From Oscillospiraceae bacterium (GTDB taxonomy: Bacteria; Bacillota; Clostridia; Oscillospirales; Ruminococcaceae): a stretch of 64,000 nucleotides of DNA. The translations under genes and the position numbers were made by a program. The first letter of the stretch is position 1; the number at the start of each line of letters is the position of its first letter. This document shows, piece by piece, positions 41,438 through 48,692 of this stretch. The notes beneath the pieces are model-generated. The model had not been told where the DNA came from. It worked only from the letters and a program-made list of their open reading frames with translations, and ran no database searches. The stretch is taken from contig JAFRTG010000006.1 of the NCBI GenBank assembly GCA_017427265.1, forward strand, positions 1-64,000. Reading direction: 5' to 3'.

Positions 41438-42772
41438 TCAGTCCATTGCAAGCGCCTTGAAATGCTCTCCGCGCTTCTCAAAATTCTGATAGACATTATA
41501 GCTGGCTGCTGCCGGGGACATCAGGCAGATTTTCCCCTTTTCGGTCATCTGCTTTGCCAGCGTGACCGCTTCGGGCAGATCGGCCGCATACTGCATTCTC
41601 TGCCGGAGGGATTCGGGGAAAGCAGCCGCCTCCGCCAGAATCCGTTTGCCGGAATCAGACATCAGAATAATATGCGGAACCGTCGATTCTGCGAGATATT
41701 TCAGCAGCGGCTCATAGGAAATGCCGCGATCCATGCCGCCGATCAGCACAGTATCGGTCTCCGGCAGACTGCTGAGCGCCTGAATACAGGTCTCACAGGC
41801 TGTCGAGATGGAATCGTCGTACCAGCGGATGCCATGATAGGTACCGATCGGGGAAAGCCGGTGCGGCAGCGGCTGAAACGTCCGGATTCCGCGGAAAACC
41901 GCATCGGCCGGTACGCCGAGCATCCGCGCAAGTGCAAACACGACCGCGCAGTTATAGCGGTTGTGCACGCCGGTCAGTGCCATGTCATCCGGCAGCTGGA
42001 GCGTTTCGCCGCGGAAGCAGGCCTTGCAGCCGTCCAGCAGCGTGATATCCGCAGCAGCGTCATCCATTGCGAGCCGCAGAACATCTGCGCGGCAGTCGCC
42101 GGGCGCAGGGAGCGACGGTTCGCCGCAGATCAGAATATCGCCTTCCTGCTGGTTGCGGTAGATGTTTTCCTTGCAGTACGCATAATAAGCAAATGTGCCG
42201 TAGTGGTCGAGATGCTCCTCGTACAGATTCAGAAAAACAGCTGTTTTTGGTGAAACACGGTTATATTCCAGCTGATGCACGCCTGTTTCCATCACAATGA
42301 CCGTCTCCGGGGTGATCTGCTCATAGAGATCCGCCGTCGGAATACCGATGTTGCCGCCGAGTACCGACGGAACGCCGGCCGTCTGCAGCACATGATACAG
42401 CAGCGAGGACGTTGTCGATTTGCCTTTTGTGCCGGTAATGCCGATGATCTGATCGCGGTAAGCGGTCAGAAACAGCTCTGTCAGCGAGGTGACGCGCCCT
42501 TGCAGCTTATCCGGCTGATATTCCGGCTTCAGTACGATGCCCGGACTTTTGAAGATGACATCATATTCCGTCATCGCAGCCTGATAATCCGCACCGAAAT
42601 GCAGCTGTGCCTCCGGCGGTGCATCGGCTATCTCCTTTGCATCGGCGATTCCGATTGCCGCATAGCCGCCGACAGACCGGATTCTACGCCAGAGTGCCCT
42701 GCCCTCACGGCCGAAGCCGAGCAGCAGCACACGTTTTCCGCCGATTTGCTCTCTTAATATGTTCAGAAGCAT
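41438..42772 (-). CDS. murD: UDP-N-acetylmuramoylalanine--D-glutamate ligase
   Basis: 444 residues, normal MurD length. It adds D-glutamate to UDP-MurNAc-L-Ala in peptidoglycan synthesis. N-terminal nucleotide fold VLLLGFGREGRALWRRI, substrate motif FKSPGI, ATP loop IIGITGTKGKSTTSSLLYHVL, GGNIGIPTADL, NLYEEHLDHYG, GVHNRYNCAVV and the C-terminal MSPAAASYNVYQNFEKRGEHF are all MurD signatures. Start ATG 42772, with GGAGGAAATC 12-16 nt upstream. It is divergent from trmK copy 2; no other mur gene is next to it. Confidence 0.94.
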   Translation of the reverse strand: MLLNILREQIGGKRVLLLGFGREGRALWRRIRSVGGYAAIGIADAKEIADAPPEAQLHFGADYQAAMTEYDVIFKSPGIVLKPEYQPDKLQGRVTSLTELFLTAYRDQIIGITGTKGKSTTSSLLYHVLQTAGVPSVLGGNIGIPTADLYEQITPETVIVMETGVHQLEYNRVSPKTAVFLNLYEEHLDHYGTFAYYAYCKENIYRNQQEGDILICGEPSLPAPGDCRADVLRLAMDDAAADITLLDGCKACFRGETLQLPDDMALTGVHNRYNCAVVFALARMLGVPADAVFRGIRTFQPLPHRLSPIGTYHGIRWYDDSISTACETCIQALSSLPETDTVLIGGMDRGISYEPLLKYLAESTVPHIILMSDSGKRILAEAAAFPESLRQRMQYAADLPEAVTLAKQMTEKGKICLMSPAAASYNVYQNFEKRGEHFKALAMD

Positions 42773-42887
42773 GAACTCTGATTTCCTCCTGTGGTTCCCA
42801 AAGTGCCTGAACAGCGCATATTCCGGAATTGCTGCGGCAGAATAATCTGCAAATTACTGCACTGTCCCAAGTTTATTATAGCAAAAC

Positions 42888-42919
42888 CGGTTGCAAAAAG
42901 CAACAGTTTATGCTATAAT
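42888..42919 (+). promoter_or_regulatory. trmK-nif3 copy 2 promoter with imperfect palindrome
   Basis: TTGCAA (42891-42896) - 17 nt - TATAAT (42914-42919). CGGTTGC-AAAAA-GCAACAG over the -35 repeats the palindrome of copy 1 with one mismatch in the right arm. Flanking bases (TTATTATAGCAAAA before, TTATAGAAA after) are also shared with copy 1. Confidence 0.75.
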
Positions 42920-42959
42920 TATAGAAAGTTTCATAATTTCCCCAACGGAGGTGACGAAA

Positions 42960-43646
42960 ATGGTTCCGCTTTCCCCAAGGCTGCTTTGCTGCGCATCCAT
43001 GCTGAAAGGCAATTTCGTCTGCGATATCGGAACGGATCATGCCTATCTGCCGGCTTATCTGATTCTGAGCGGAAAGGCTGAGCATGTGATTGCTACGGAT
43101 ATCAAGCAGGGTCCGCTCGACAGTGCAAAAGGTACGCTCAAGCGCTACGGCGTTTCGCAGGATATCCGGCTGATTCTTTCGGACGGCTTTGCCAAGGTTC
43201 CGACAAAGGGCATCACGGATGTCGTGATTGCCGGTATGGGCGGTGAAACAATCCGCGATATTCTTGCATCACCTGCTGCCGCATTCGTGAGAGGCGATGT
43301 CAATCTGGTGCTGCAGCCGATGTCCAAAGCAGAGGTTCTGCGTGCATGGCTCAGCGAAAACTGCTTTGCTATGACCAAGGAAGTCGCCGTCAAGGATACG
43401 CATGTTTACACTGTGATTCAGGCGCACTATTCCGGAGAACCGCAGCTCCTGCATGAGGCAGCTGCGTATTACGGAAAGCTGAAACGATCGGAATTGCTCA
43501 CAAAAATTTACATAGCCGGCGTACAGGACAGGCTGATGACCAAGGCAAACGGTCTTGCTGAGGCCGGAAAGCAGGATGAGGCCGACGCCGTCCTGCGGCT
43601 GATCGGCGATATCAATAAATGGCTCAAGCCGGAGATCGGAGGCTGA
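42960..43646 (+). CDS. trmK: tRNA (adenine-22-N1)-methyltransferase TrmK, copy 2
   Basis: 228 residues, intact. Motifs match copy 1: SPRLLCCASML, VCDIGTDHAYLPAYLILSG, ATDIKQGPLDSAKGTLKR, VVIAGMGGETIRDILASP and ETAVKDTHVYTV-like EVAVKDTHVYTVIQA. Start ATG 42960 follows GGAGGTGACGAAA; a longer frame begins at the promoter and was dropped. Differences from copy 1 cluster in the C-terminal helical part (from about residue 155), which in TrmK contacts tRNA. Copy 2 may have altered specificity or simply be redundant. Confidence 0.9.
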   Translation: MVPLSPRLLCCASMLKGNFVCDIGTDHAYLPAYLILSGKAEHVIATDIKQGPLDSAKGTLKRYGVSQDIRLILSDGFAKVPTKGITDVVIAGMGGETIRDILASPAAAFVRGDVNLVLQPMSKAEVLRAWLSENCFAMTKEVAVKDTHVYTVIQAHYSGEPQLLHEAAAYYGKLKRSELLTKIYIAGVQDRLMTKANGLAEAGKQDEADAVLRLIGDINKWLKPEIGG

Positions 43647-43648
43647 AC

Positions 43649-44437
43649 ATGACAATTCAGGGAATTTATGATATACTGGATGCCTGCGCACCGTTTTCGC
43701 TGCAGGAAAGCTATGACAAATCCGGGCTGCTGGTCGGTGACCCCGAAAGAACCGTGCGCCGTGTGCTGCTGACACTGGACATCACGGTACCGGTCGTTGC
43801 AGAAGCCGCTGAATGCGGCGCCGACCTGATTCTCGCGCACCACCCTGTCATCTGGGATCCGCTTCGCTCCGTCTCCCCTGCCCATCCGGTCTGGCACCTG
43901 ATCCGCCACAATATCGGCGCGATCTGCGCCCACACCTGCATTGACATTGCGGAAGGCGGACTGAACGACTATATCGGCGACATGATGTCCAATCAGATTC
44001 CGATGAGCCGGGAATGGGGACCGCTCGCAGCGCTTTCCGGCGGCAGAACGCTCGGCAGAGTTGCAGCGCTGCAGGAGGAATGGGCAGCAGATGAGCTTGC
44101 AGAGGTGCTCCGCGATGTGTTCGACTGTGTTTCCCTGCGCTACTGCGAAGGCCGCAATGCACAAAATATTCAGAAAATCGCATGGTGCTCCGGAAGCGGC
44201 GGCGATCTGATTGCCGATGCAGCCGCAGCCGGTGCAGATGCACTGATTACCGGCGACTGCAAACACAGCGTCTGGGTTGATGCGCAGAACCGTTATTTCA
44301 CGCTGTTTGACTGCGGTCACTTTGAGACGGAGGTTCCGGTGGTTAATCTGTTTGCAGAGATTCTCCGCGACAGTGCGCCGGAAATCGAGACCGTCATCTC
44401 CAAGGCGGGAACAATTCCGCTTTTCTCAAGCATCTGA
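43649..44437 (+). CDS. Nif3-like dinuclear metal-centre protein (YqfO family), copy 2
   Basis: 262 residues, the same length as copy 1. Metal-site motifs are kept: ILAHHPVIWDPL, CAHTCIDIAEGGLND, CSGSGGDLIADA, ALITGDCKHSVW and LFDCGHFETEV. It starts 2 nt after the trmK stop. The middle region (about 110-160) is the most diverged from copy 1. Function as for copy 1; the exact reaction of the family is not settled. A strong terminator follows. Confidence 0.88.
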   Translation: MTIQGIYDILDACAPFSLQESYDKSGLLVGDPERTVRRVLLTLDITVPVVAEAAECGADLILAHHPVIWDPLRSVSPAHPVWHLIRHNIGAICAHTCIDIAEGGLNDYIGDMMSNQIPMSREWGPLAALSGGRTLGRVAALQEEWAADELAEVLRDVFDCVSLRYCEGRNAQNIQKIAWCSGSGGDLIADAAAAGADALITGDCKHSVWVDAQNRYFTLFDCGHFETEVPVVNLFAEILRDSAPEIETVISKAGTIPLFSSI

Positions 44438-44447
44438 TCTAAAAGCA

Positions 44448-44484
44448 GCGCCCTTTCTGTGAATATACAGAAAGGGCGCATTTT
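44448..44484 (+). terminator. Terminator of trmK-nif3 copy 2
   Basis: Perfect 13-bp stem GCGCCCTTTCTGT / ACAGAAAGGGCGC with a 6-nt loop, then ATTTTCG. Confidence 0.85.
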
Positions 44485-44522
44485 CGCAAATTCTCATTTC
44501 TGAAACGTGTGCCTGTGACAGA

Positions 44523-45023
44523 TCAGAATTGATCGCAGTTATAAATATACATCACTTCTCTTACTTCTTTTCCTCCGACATTATCTTTCAGATATTCATC
44601 AGAGCAAACAAAACCGTTCTTCTCATAGAACTTTCTTGCTCTGGTATTTTCTTCTAAAACCCACAAAAGAATTCTATTGAAGCCAAGTTTTCTTAATTCC
44701 TCAATACACCTTTTCAGCAAATGATTTCCAAAGCCTTTCCCCATATACTCCGGCAAAAAGTATATTGAAACGATCTCACCGTATTCACTGTGCTGTTTCC
44801 ATCTTGATTTACAAATGCTTGCAGTACCTATGATAAGTCCGTTTTCAATTATAACAAGATTGAACATTCCGTCTTTGTGAATACCACTTGCCCAGCGTCC
44901 TCTTGGAATACTGTCGAGATATTCTTGCGGGATGATATTTTTATATGCGTATTTCCAACTGCATTCGTAGATGTTGCTGATTTCAAGTACATCATCATTG
45001 GGGTTGATGAATCTTATTTCCAT
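44523..45023 (-). CDS. GNAT family N-acetyltransferase
   Basis: 166 residues. The GNAT acetyl-CoA loop is in FLPEYMGKGFGNHLLKRCIE (about 92-111), preceded by IVSIYFLPE and followed by RILLWVLEENTRARKFYEKNGF, the usual C-terminal signature. It acetylates an amino group; the substrate is unknown. The DNA is visibly AT-richer than the neighbours and uses codons such as TTA, AGA and ATA that are rare nearby, a sign of recent transfer. RBS AGAGGAGC before ATG 45023. Confidence 0.87.
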   Translation of the reverse strand: MEIRFINPNDDVLEISNIYECSWKYAYKNIIPQEYLDSIPRGRWASGIHKDGMFNLVIIENGLIIGTASICKSRWKQHSEYGEIVSIYFLPEYMGKGFGNHLLKRCIEELRKLGFNRILLWVLEENTRARKFYEKNGFVCSDEYLKDNVGGKEVREVMYIYNCDQF

Positions 45024-45095
45024 CGAGATGCTCCTCTTAAATTCAAAACTCGCTCAGCAGCACATTCTTAAAAGGAACTTTGCAGAATCAGTTTT

Positions 45096-46007
45096 TCAGA
45101 GCGGCAGCTGCACATGTCCTTGCTGAATCTCGTCCGGCGTGAACGGAATGTCCTCATCAATGACGGTTTGTCCGTAGATATCCGTAATCCGGAAGGTGAA
45201 AGGCCCCGCACCGAGACCGGACTGTGCCTCAAAATAGTTATAATTCCGGCGCGGCAGTTCAACAAACTCGCCGTCTGCATTCAGATATTCCAGCTTCTCA
45301 ATCGGGTAACGGTGATTGCGCACCTGTACCGCGCACCAGAATTTCGTGCTTCCGACCTTGTATTTATAGCTGAGCGGCGCATCCTCTGCCGAATCCAGCG
45401 GCAGAATCCTCCAGGTGACCGGCACGCGGCCTTTTTCAGCCGGCGCAATCAGCGGGAACGCATCCGTGTAAAGGTCAAGATCGCCTTTTTTGCCCTCTGG
45501 CAGCAGATCGGTCACCAGCACATGAATGGAGCCGAGCTCGCCTGTCACTTCCAGATATGCACCTGCAAGCTCTGCATTATTCCAGTCCGGCAGGTTCATT
45601 GCCGTAATCCAGTAGTCGTCCTTCGAGATCGGATCGAGCATCGCACAGCCGCCGGAGTAACCGCCGCCGTAAAAAGTGGCCTCTCCGCTGTGCACGGTGC
45701 CCTTCGGTTCGAGGATCCATGTTTCCGGCTCCCGCTCCGTATTGGAGAGAATCAGACGCTTCAGCTGCGTCAGGTCGCGCGCATCTGCAACGCCGTCCAC
45801 AATGAGATCGGCATCGAAGCCGGCCGGCAGCGGCTTCACGGTGAGCAGATGGTCGCAAAACAGCTTGACATCCATTCTGCCGAGTGTACCGTCGGCATCA
45901 AAATCGCCCGGTAAGGTCTGCACCGTATCGGCCAAGGATGACAGCGAACCCATGCCGGTCAGACAAATCGCCGCAGCTGCCGCAGCCGCTTTCAGAAATT
46001 GTTTCAT
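45096..46007 (-). CDS. Dockerin-bearing expansin (EXLX1-like)
   Basis: 303 residues. Signal peptide 1-26 (MKQFLKAAAAAAAICLTGMG). A dockerin at the N-terminal side (about 33-90: GDFDADGTLGRMDVKLFCDH and DLIVDGVADARDLTQLKRLI). Then a double-psi beta-barrel like expansin domain 1 (GEATFYGGGYSGGCAMLDP, ITAMNLPDWNNAELAGAYLE, VLVTDLLPEG...GDLDL with the conserved Asp) and a CBM63-like domain 2 (about 205-303, WCAVQVRNHRYPIEKLEYL). Bacterial expansins loosen cellulose without hydrolysis; here the dockerin would place it on the cellulosome. ATG 46007 follows AAAGGCGGTAAAT. Confidence 0.85.
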   Translation of the reverse strand: MKQFLKAAAAAAAICLTGMGSLSSLADTVQTLPGDFDADGTLGRMDVKLFCDHLLTVKPLPAGFDADLIVDGVADARDLTQLKRLILSNTEREPETWILEPKGTVHSGEATFYGGGYSGGCAMLDPISKDDYWITAMNLPDWNNAELAGAYLEVTGELGSIHVLVTDLLPEGKKGDLDLYTDAFPLIAPAEKGRVPVTWRILPLDSAEDAPLSYKYKVGSTKFWCAVQVRNHRYPIEKLEYLNADGEFVELPRRNYNYFEAQSGLGAGPFTFRITDIYGQTVIDEDIPFTPDEIQQGHVQLPL

Positions 46008-46050
46008 ATTTACCGCCTTTCTGACAGAAAGCAGATTTCCGTTCAGCTTT

Positions 46051-46079
46051 ATTGTACAGAGCGGCGGTCGAAATGTCAA
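46051..46079 (-). promoter_or_regulatory. Dockerin-expansin promoter
   Basis: TTGACA (46074-46079) - 17 nt - TACAAT (46051-46056). The -35 overlaps the last codons of the upstream merR-like gene. Confidence 0.72.
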
Positions 46080-46822
46080 GTGAATTCTTGCTTTCTTTCA
46101 CAGAAGATTGCGATTGCGCGGGAAACGAACAGGGCTGTCCCCTCTCCGCCGGCGCGGTCGATGTTCTCCGTAAATTCCCCGCTGGCAGCGTACATCTGAC
46201 CGAGTCCCTGCAAAATCTGATCGGTGCAGGTATACATATTTTCTGTGATAAAAGCCTGAAGCCGTGCGACCTGCTTCTGCACCGGTTCGGATTCCGGCGC
46301 CTGCGTGCGCATCCCGCCGAATTCCGTAAACAGACGCATGAAACTGCGGAGCATGAAATCGGTTTCCTCCGGCGAACGACCGGCTGCCTTCTCCTGCATC
46401 TCCTGATATTCCTTTGTGCTGCCCCACTCCGCCTTTGCTCTTGCGGCGTAGTCCTCAAGTTTGCTTTTGTCAAATACTGTAAAATCCATATCATTCACTC
46501 CTAGCATCCGGATTCCGCGTGCGAACCGGATCAGGCCTTCCAGACGCTCCTTCTGCAGCGTCAGAAGCGTGATCTGCTGTTCCAGCGCTTTGCTCCGGTC
46601 AAAATCGGGATCACTGATGATCTCTTTAATCTGCAAAAGCGGAAATCCGAGCTCCCGGAAGAGCATGATCTGCTGCAGAGCTTCCAGCGCCGTATCGTCA
46701 TACAGCCGGTAGCCTGCTTCGGTATGTGCATCCGGATGCAGCAATCCGATTTTGTCATAGTACTGCAGTGTGCGCACACTGAGTCCCGTCAGCCTGCTGA
46801 CTTCTTTTACCGTTTTCATCAT
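46076..46822 (-). CDS. MerR family regulator with TipAS-like effector domain
   Basis: 248 residues. N-terminal winged helix VKEVSRLTGLSVRTLQYYDK and TEAGYRLYDDTALEALQQI are classic MerR; a coiled coil follows (about 78-110). Residues about 115-248 resemble the TipAS antibiotic-recognition domain (DFTVFDKSKLEDYAARAKAEW, MYAASGEFTENIDRAGGEGT). TipA-type proteins bind thiopeptides or other amphipathic molecules. Its own promoter has a 19-bp spacer with a palindrome, so autoregulation is likely. The expansin gene lies just downstream but has its own promoter. Start ATG 46822 behind AAAGGAGGAATCCCG. Confidence 0.9.
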   Translation of the reverse strand: MMKTVKEVSRLTGLSVRTLQYYDKIGLLHPDAHTEAGYRLYDDTALEALQQIMLFRELGFPLLQIKEIISDPDFDRSKALEQQITLLTLQKERLEGLIRFARGIRMLGVNDMDFTVFDKSKLEDYAARAKAEWGSTKEYQEMQEKAAGRSPEETDFMLRSFMRLFTEFGGMRTQAPESEPVQKQVARLQAFITENMYTCTDQILQGLGQMYAASGEFTENIDRAGGEGTALFVSRAIAIFCERKQEFT

Positions 46823-46847
46823 CGGGATTCCTCCTTTGCATGGCTTC

Positions 46848-46878
46848 AGTATAAACTATGACGCAGCGTCAGAGTCAA
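46848..46878 (-). promoter_or_regulatory. MerR-type promoter with 19-bp spacer and palindrome
   Basis: TTGACT (46873-46878) - 19 nt - TATACT (46848-46853). TGACGC-A-GCGTCA (46859-46871) is a perfect palindrome inside the overlong spacer, the hallmark of MerR-activated promoters. Confidence 0.8.
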
Positions 46879-46964
46879 TCCCCTGCCAGTGATTTTGTGT
46901 GTTTCCACAAATATGCTGCCTTAAAAGCAATGCGGCTTGTCGGATGTGTGCGAATAAAGACATG

Positions 46965-46998
46965 AGAAAAGCGGGAGCCTGACAACTCCCGCTTTTCT
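46965..46998 (-). terminator. GH16 gene terminator
   Basis: Perfect 13-bp stem AGAAAAGCGGGAG / CTCCCGCTTTTCT with an 8-nt loop. Confidence 0.78.
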
Positions 46999-46999
46999 G

Positions 47000-48439
47000 T
47001 TACTGTATTTCTTCCAGACGGACGTTTGTTAAATAAACCGTTGCAGTTGAGCCTTTGTGTCCGAGATTGAATTCCAGACGGCCGAGCGGATCGTCCTTGT
47101 CCTTCATCTCGAAATCGTATGTGTAGGTTTTCTGCTCCTTGGAAACGGTCAGCGTGGTATCCTGCAGATAGCGGATCCAGCCGGCATTCGGTGCGGAAAC
47201 GCAGACGATGATATCACGCTCCTCGTCAGCCCATGCGTCAAAGGTCACGCGGTATTTCTTGCCCTTAATCATCGGCATTTCCGGCTGAACCAGCTGCACG
47301 GAGTAATCAACGGTGCCTTCGTTTTCCGTGGTAATGACCATCATGTTGTCGCGGATTTCAGCAGCACCCTTGCCGCCCTCGAACAGCAGGAACTTCCAGT
47401 TGACGTCATCGGTCAGATCCTCCTTCTCGGAGAAATCGCCGTTGTAAATGAAGTTGCCGTCCTCCAGCGCTTCCCGGTAGTTCTTTTCCGGCTTTGTGAC
47501 ATTGGTGTCGTATTCCGGTTTCTGATAAACGCGGACATAATCGACCTCGAACTCAGCCTTGTCAAAATCGGTGGAAGCATCCGGATTGCCCGGCCATGTG
47601 CCGCCGACAGCCAGATTCATCTGCACAAAGAACGGCTGATCGAACGGTGCCGGATACGGCTTGTCGTCCTCGCCTTCCACAGCGGTGAACCAGTCGTTGA
47701 CGGTGTGATACAGGTTGCCGTCGATATACCAGCGCATTTCGCCCGGCTCCCATTCCACGGAGAACTCATGAAAATCATCGGCAAAGGTGCCGTTATCCAG
47801 CACGTAAGTCCCCTGCTGTTCTGCATGAGGCTCACCGTAATGCAGCGTGCCGTAAGCCGTTTCGAGTCTGCTGCCGAGCACCTCCATGATGTCGATCTCG
47901 CCGCATTTCGGCCACTGACCGTAATGCTGCTCGTCCTGCGGCATCATCCAGATGGCGGGCCAGAGACCCTTTCCGGCCGGAACCTTTGCGCTTGCGACAA
48001 CCTTTCCGTAGGTAAAGTCCTTCTTGTTCTGTGCGGTCACCTTACCGGAGGTATAGTAATCGCTGCCGTCCTTCTCAGACTTGATTGCCTTGATGACGAG
48101 CTTGCCGTCCCGCAGAAAAACATTGTCTGTTGAAGTGGTGTATTCCTGCAGCTCCTCGTTTGTCCAGCCGGGCTCATGCGGCTCGTAATTCCAGATGCTC
48201 TCATCGAGTGAACTGCCGTCGAATTCATCGTGCCAGAGAAGATCGTAGCCGTCAATCTCAGGGACATCCGCGGTTTCAGCAGCCGGCTCCGTGGTATCGG
48301 CGGGCTCAGTTGCTGCGGGATCCGCTGCAGAGGTCTCTGTTCCGGACGGTGCCGATTCCTCTGACGGTGCTGTATTGCTGCCGCATCCGCTCAGCAGAGT
48401 CAGCGCTGCAAGCAATGCACCGATGCGCATTTTTTTCAT
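47000..48439 (-). CDS. GH16 beta-glucanase lipoprotein with CBM4/9-like module
   Basis: 479 residues. Lipoprotein signal with lipobox LLSGC (Cys19), a Ser/Thr/Ala/Glu linker to about 62, then a GH16 domain (about 64-305): LLWHDEFDGSSLDESIWNY, WPAIWMMPQ and the catalytic GEIDIMEVLGS. Residues about 330-479 form a CBM4/9-like beta-sandwich (NFIYNGDFSE, YRVTFDAWADEERDIIVCV). GH16 enzymes of this type cut laminarin or mixed-linkage glucan. Having a lipid anchor and no dockerin, it sits on the cell surface rather than the cellulosome. A TGTCCGC/GCGGACA hairpin lies in the leader (about 48457-48482). Divergent from the GH43-like gene. Confidence 0.92.
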   Translation of the reverse strand: MKKMRIGALLAALTLLSGCGSNTAPSEESAPSGTETSAADPAATEPADTTEPAAETADVPEIDGYDLLWHDEFDGSSLDESIWNYEPHEPGWTNEELQEYTTSTDNVFLRDGKLVIKAIKSEKDGSDYYTSGKVTAQNKKDFTYGKVVASAKVPAGKGLWPAIWMMPQDEQHYGQWPKCGEIDIMEVLGSRLETAYGTLHYGEPHAEQQGTYVLDNGTFADDFHEFSVEWEPGEMRWYIDGNLYHTVNDWFTAVEGEDDKPYPAPFDQPFFVQMNLAVGGTWPGNPDASTDFDKAEFEVDYVRVYQKPEYDTNVTKPEKNYREALEDGNFIYNGDFSEKEDLTDDVNWKFLLFEGGKGAAEIRDNMMVITTENEGTVDYSVQLVQPEMPMIKGKKYRVTFDAWADEERDIIVCVSAPNAGWIRYLQDTTLTVSKEQKTYTYDFEMKDKDDPLGRLEFNLGHKGSTATVYLTNVRLEEIQ

Positions 48440-48610
48440 GAGTGGTTTCCTCCCTTTGTCCGCATAAGGGGGCTGCGGACATGTTTTATATGCCTATATT
48501 ATATCCGATTCCGTTTTTGAATGATATCACCTGCAGGACATTTATGTCAAATTATTGCCCTCATTTCCGAAAAAATGCCGCTTGATTCTGGGCTCACAGC
48601 AAAAATACTA

Positions 48611-48639
48611 TTGCAAACGGATTTGAAATATGCTATACT
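48611..48639 (+). promoter_or_regulatory. Promoter of the GH43-like dockerin gene
   Basis: TTGCAA (48611-48616) - 17 nt - TATACT (48634-48639). The rest of the 48440-48610 gap is the leader region of the divergent GH16 gene; nothing else clear. Confidence 0.68.
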
Positions 48640-48692
48640 GAGTTCAGAAAGAAAACAAATTCAGTCCGTTCAGGGGGAAGGAAAGGGCGATT

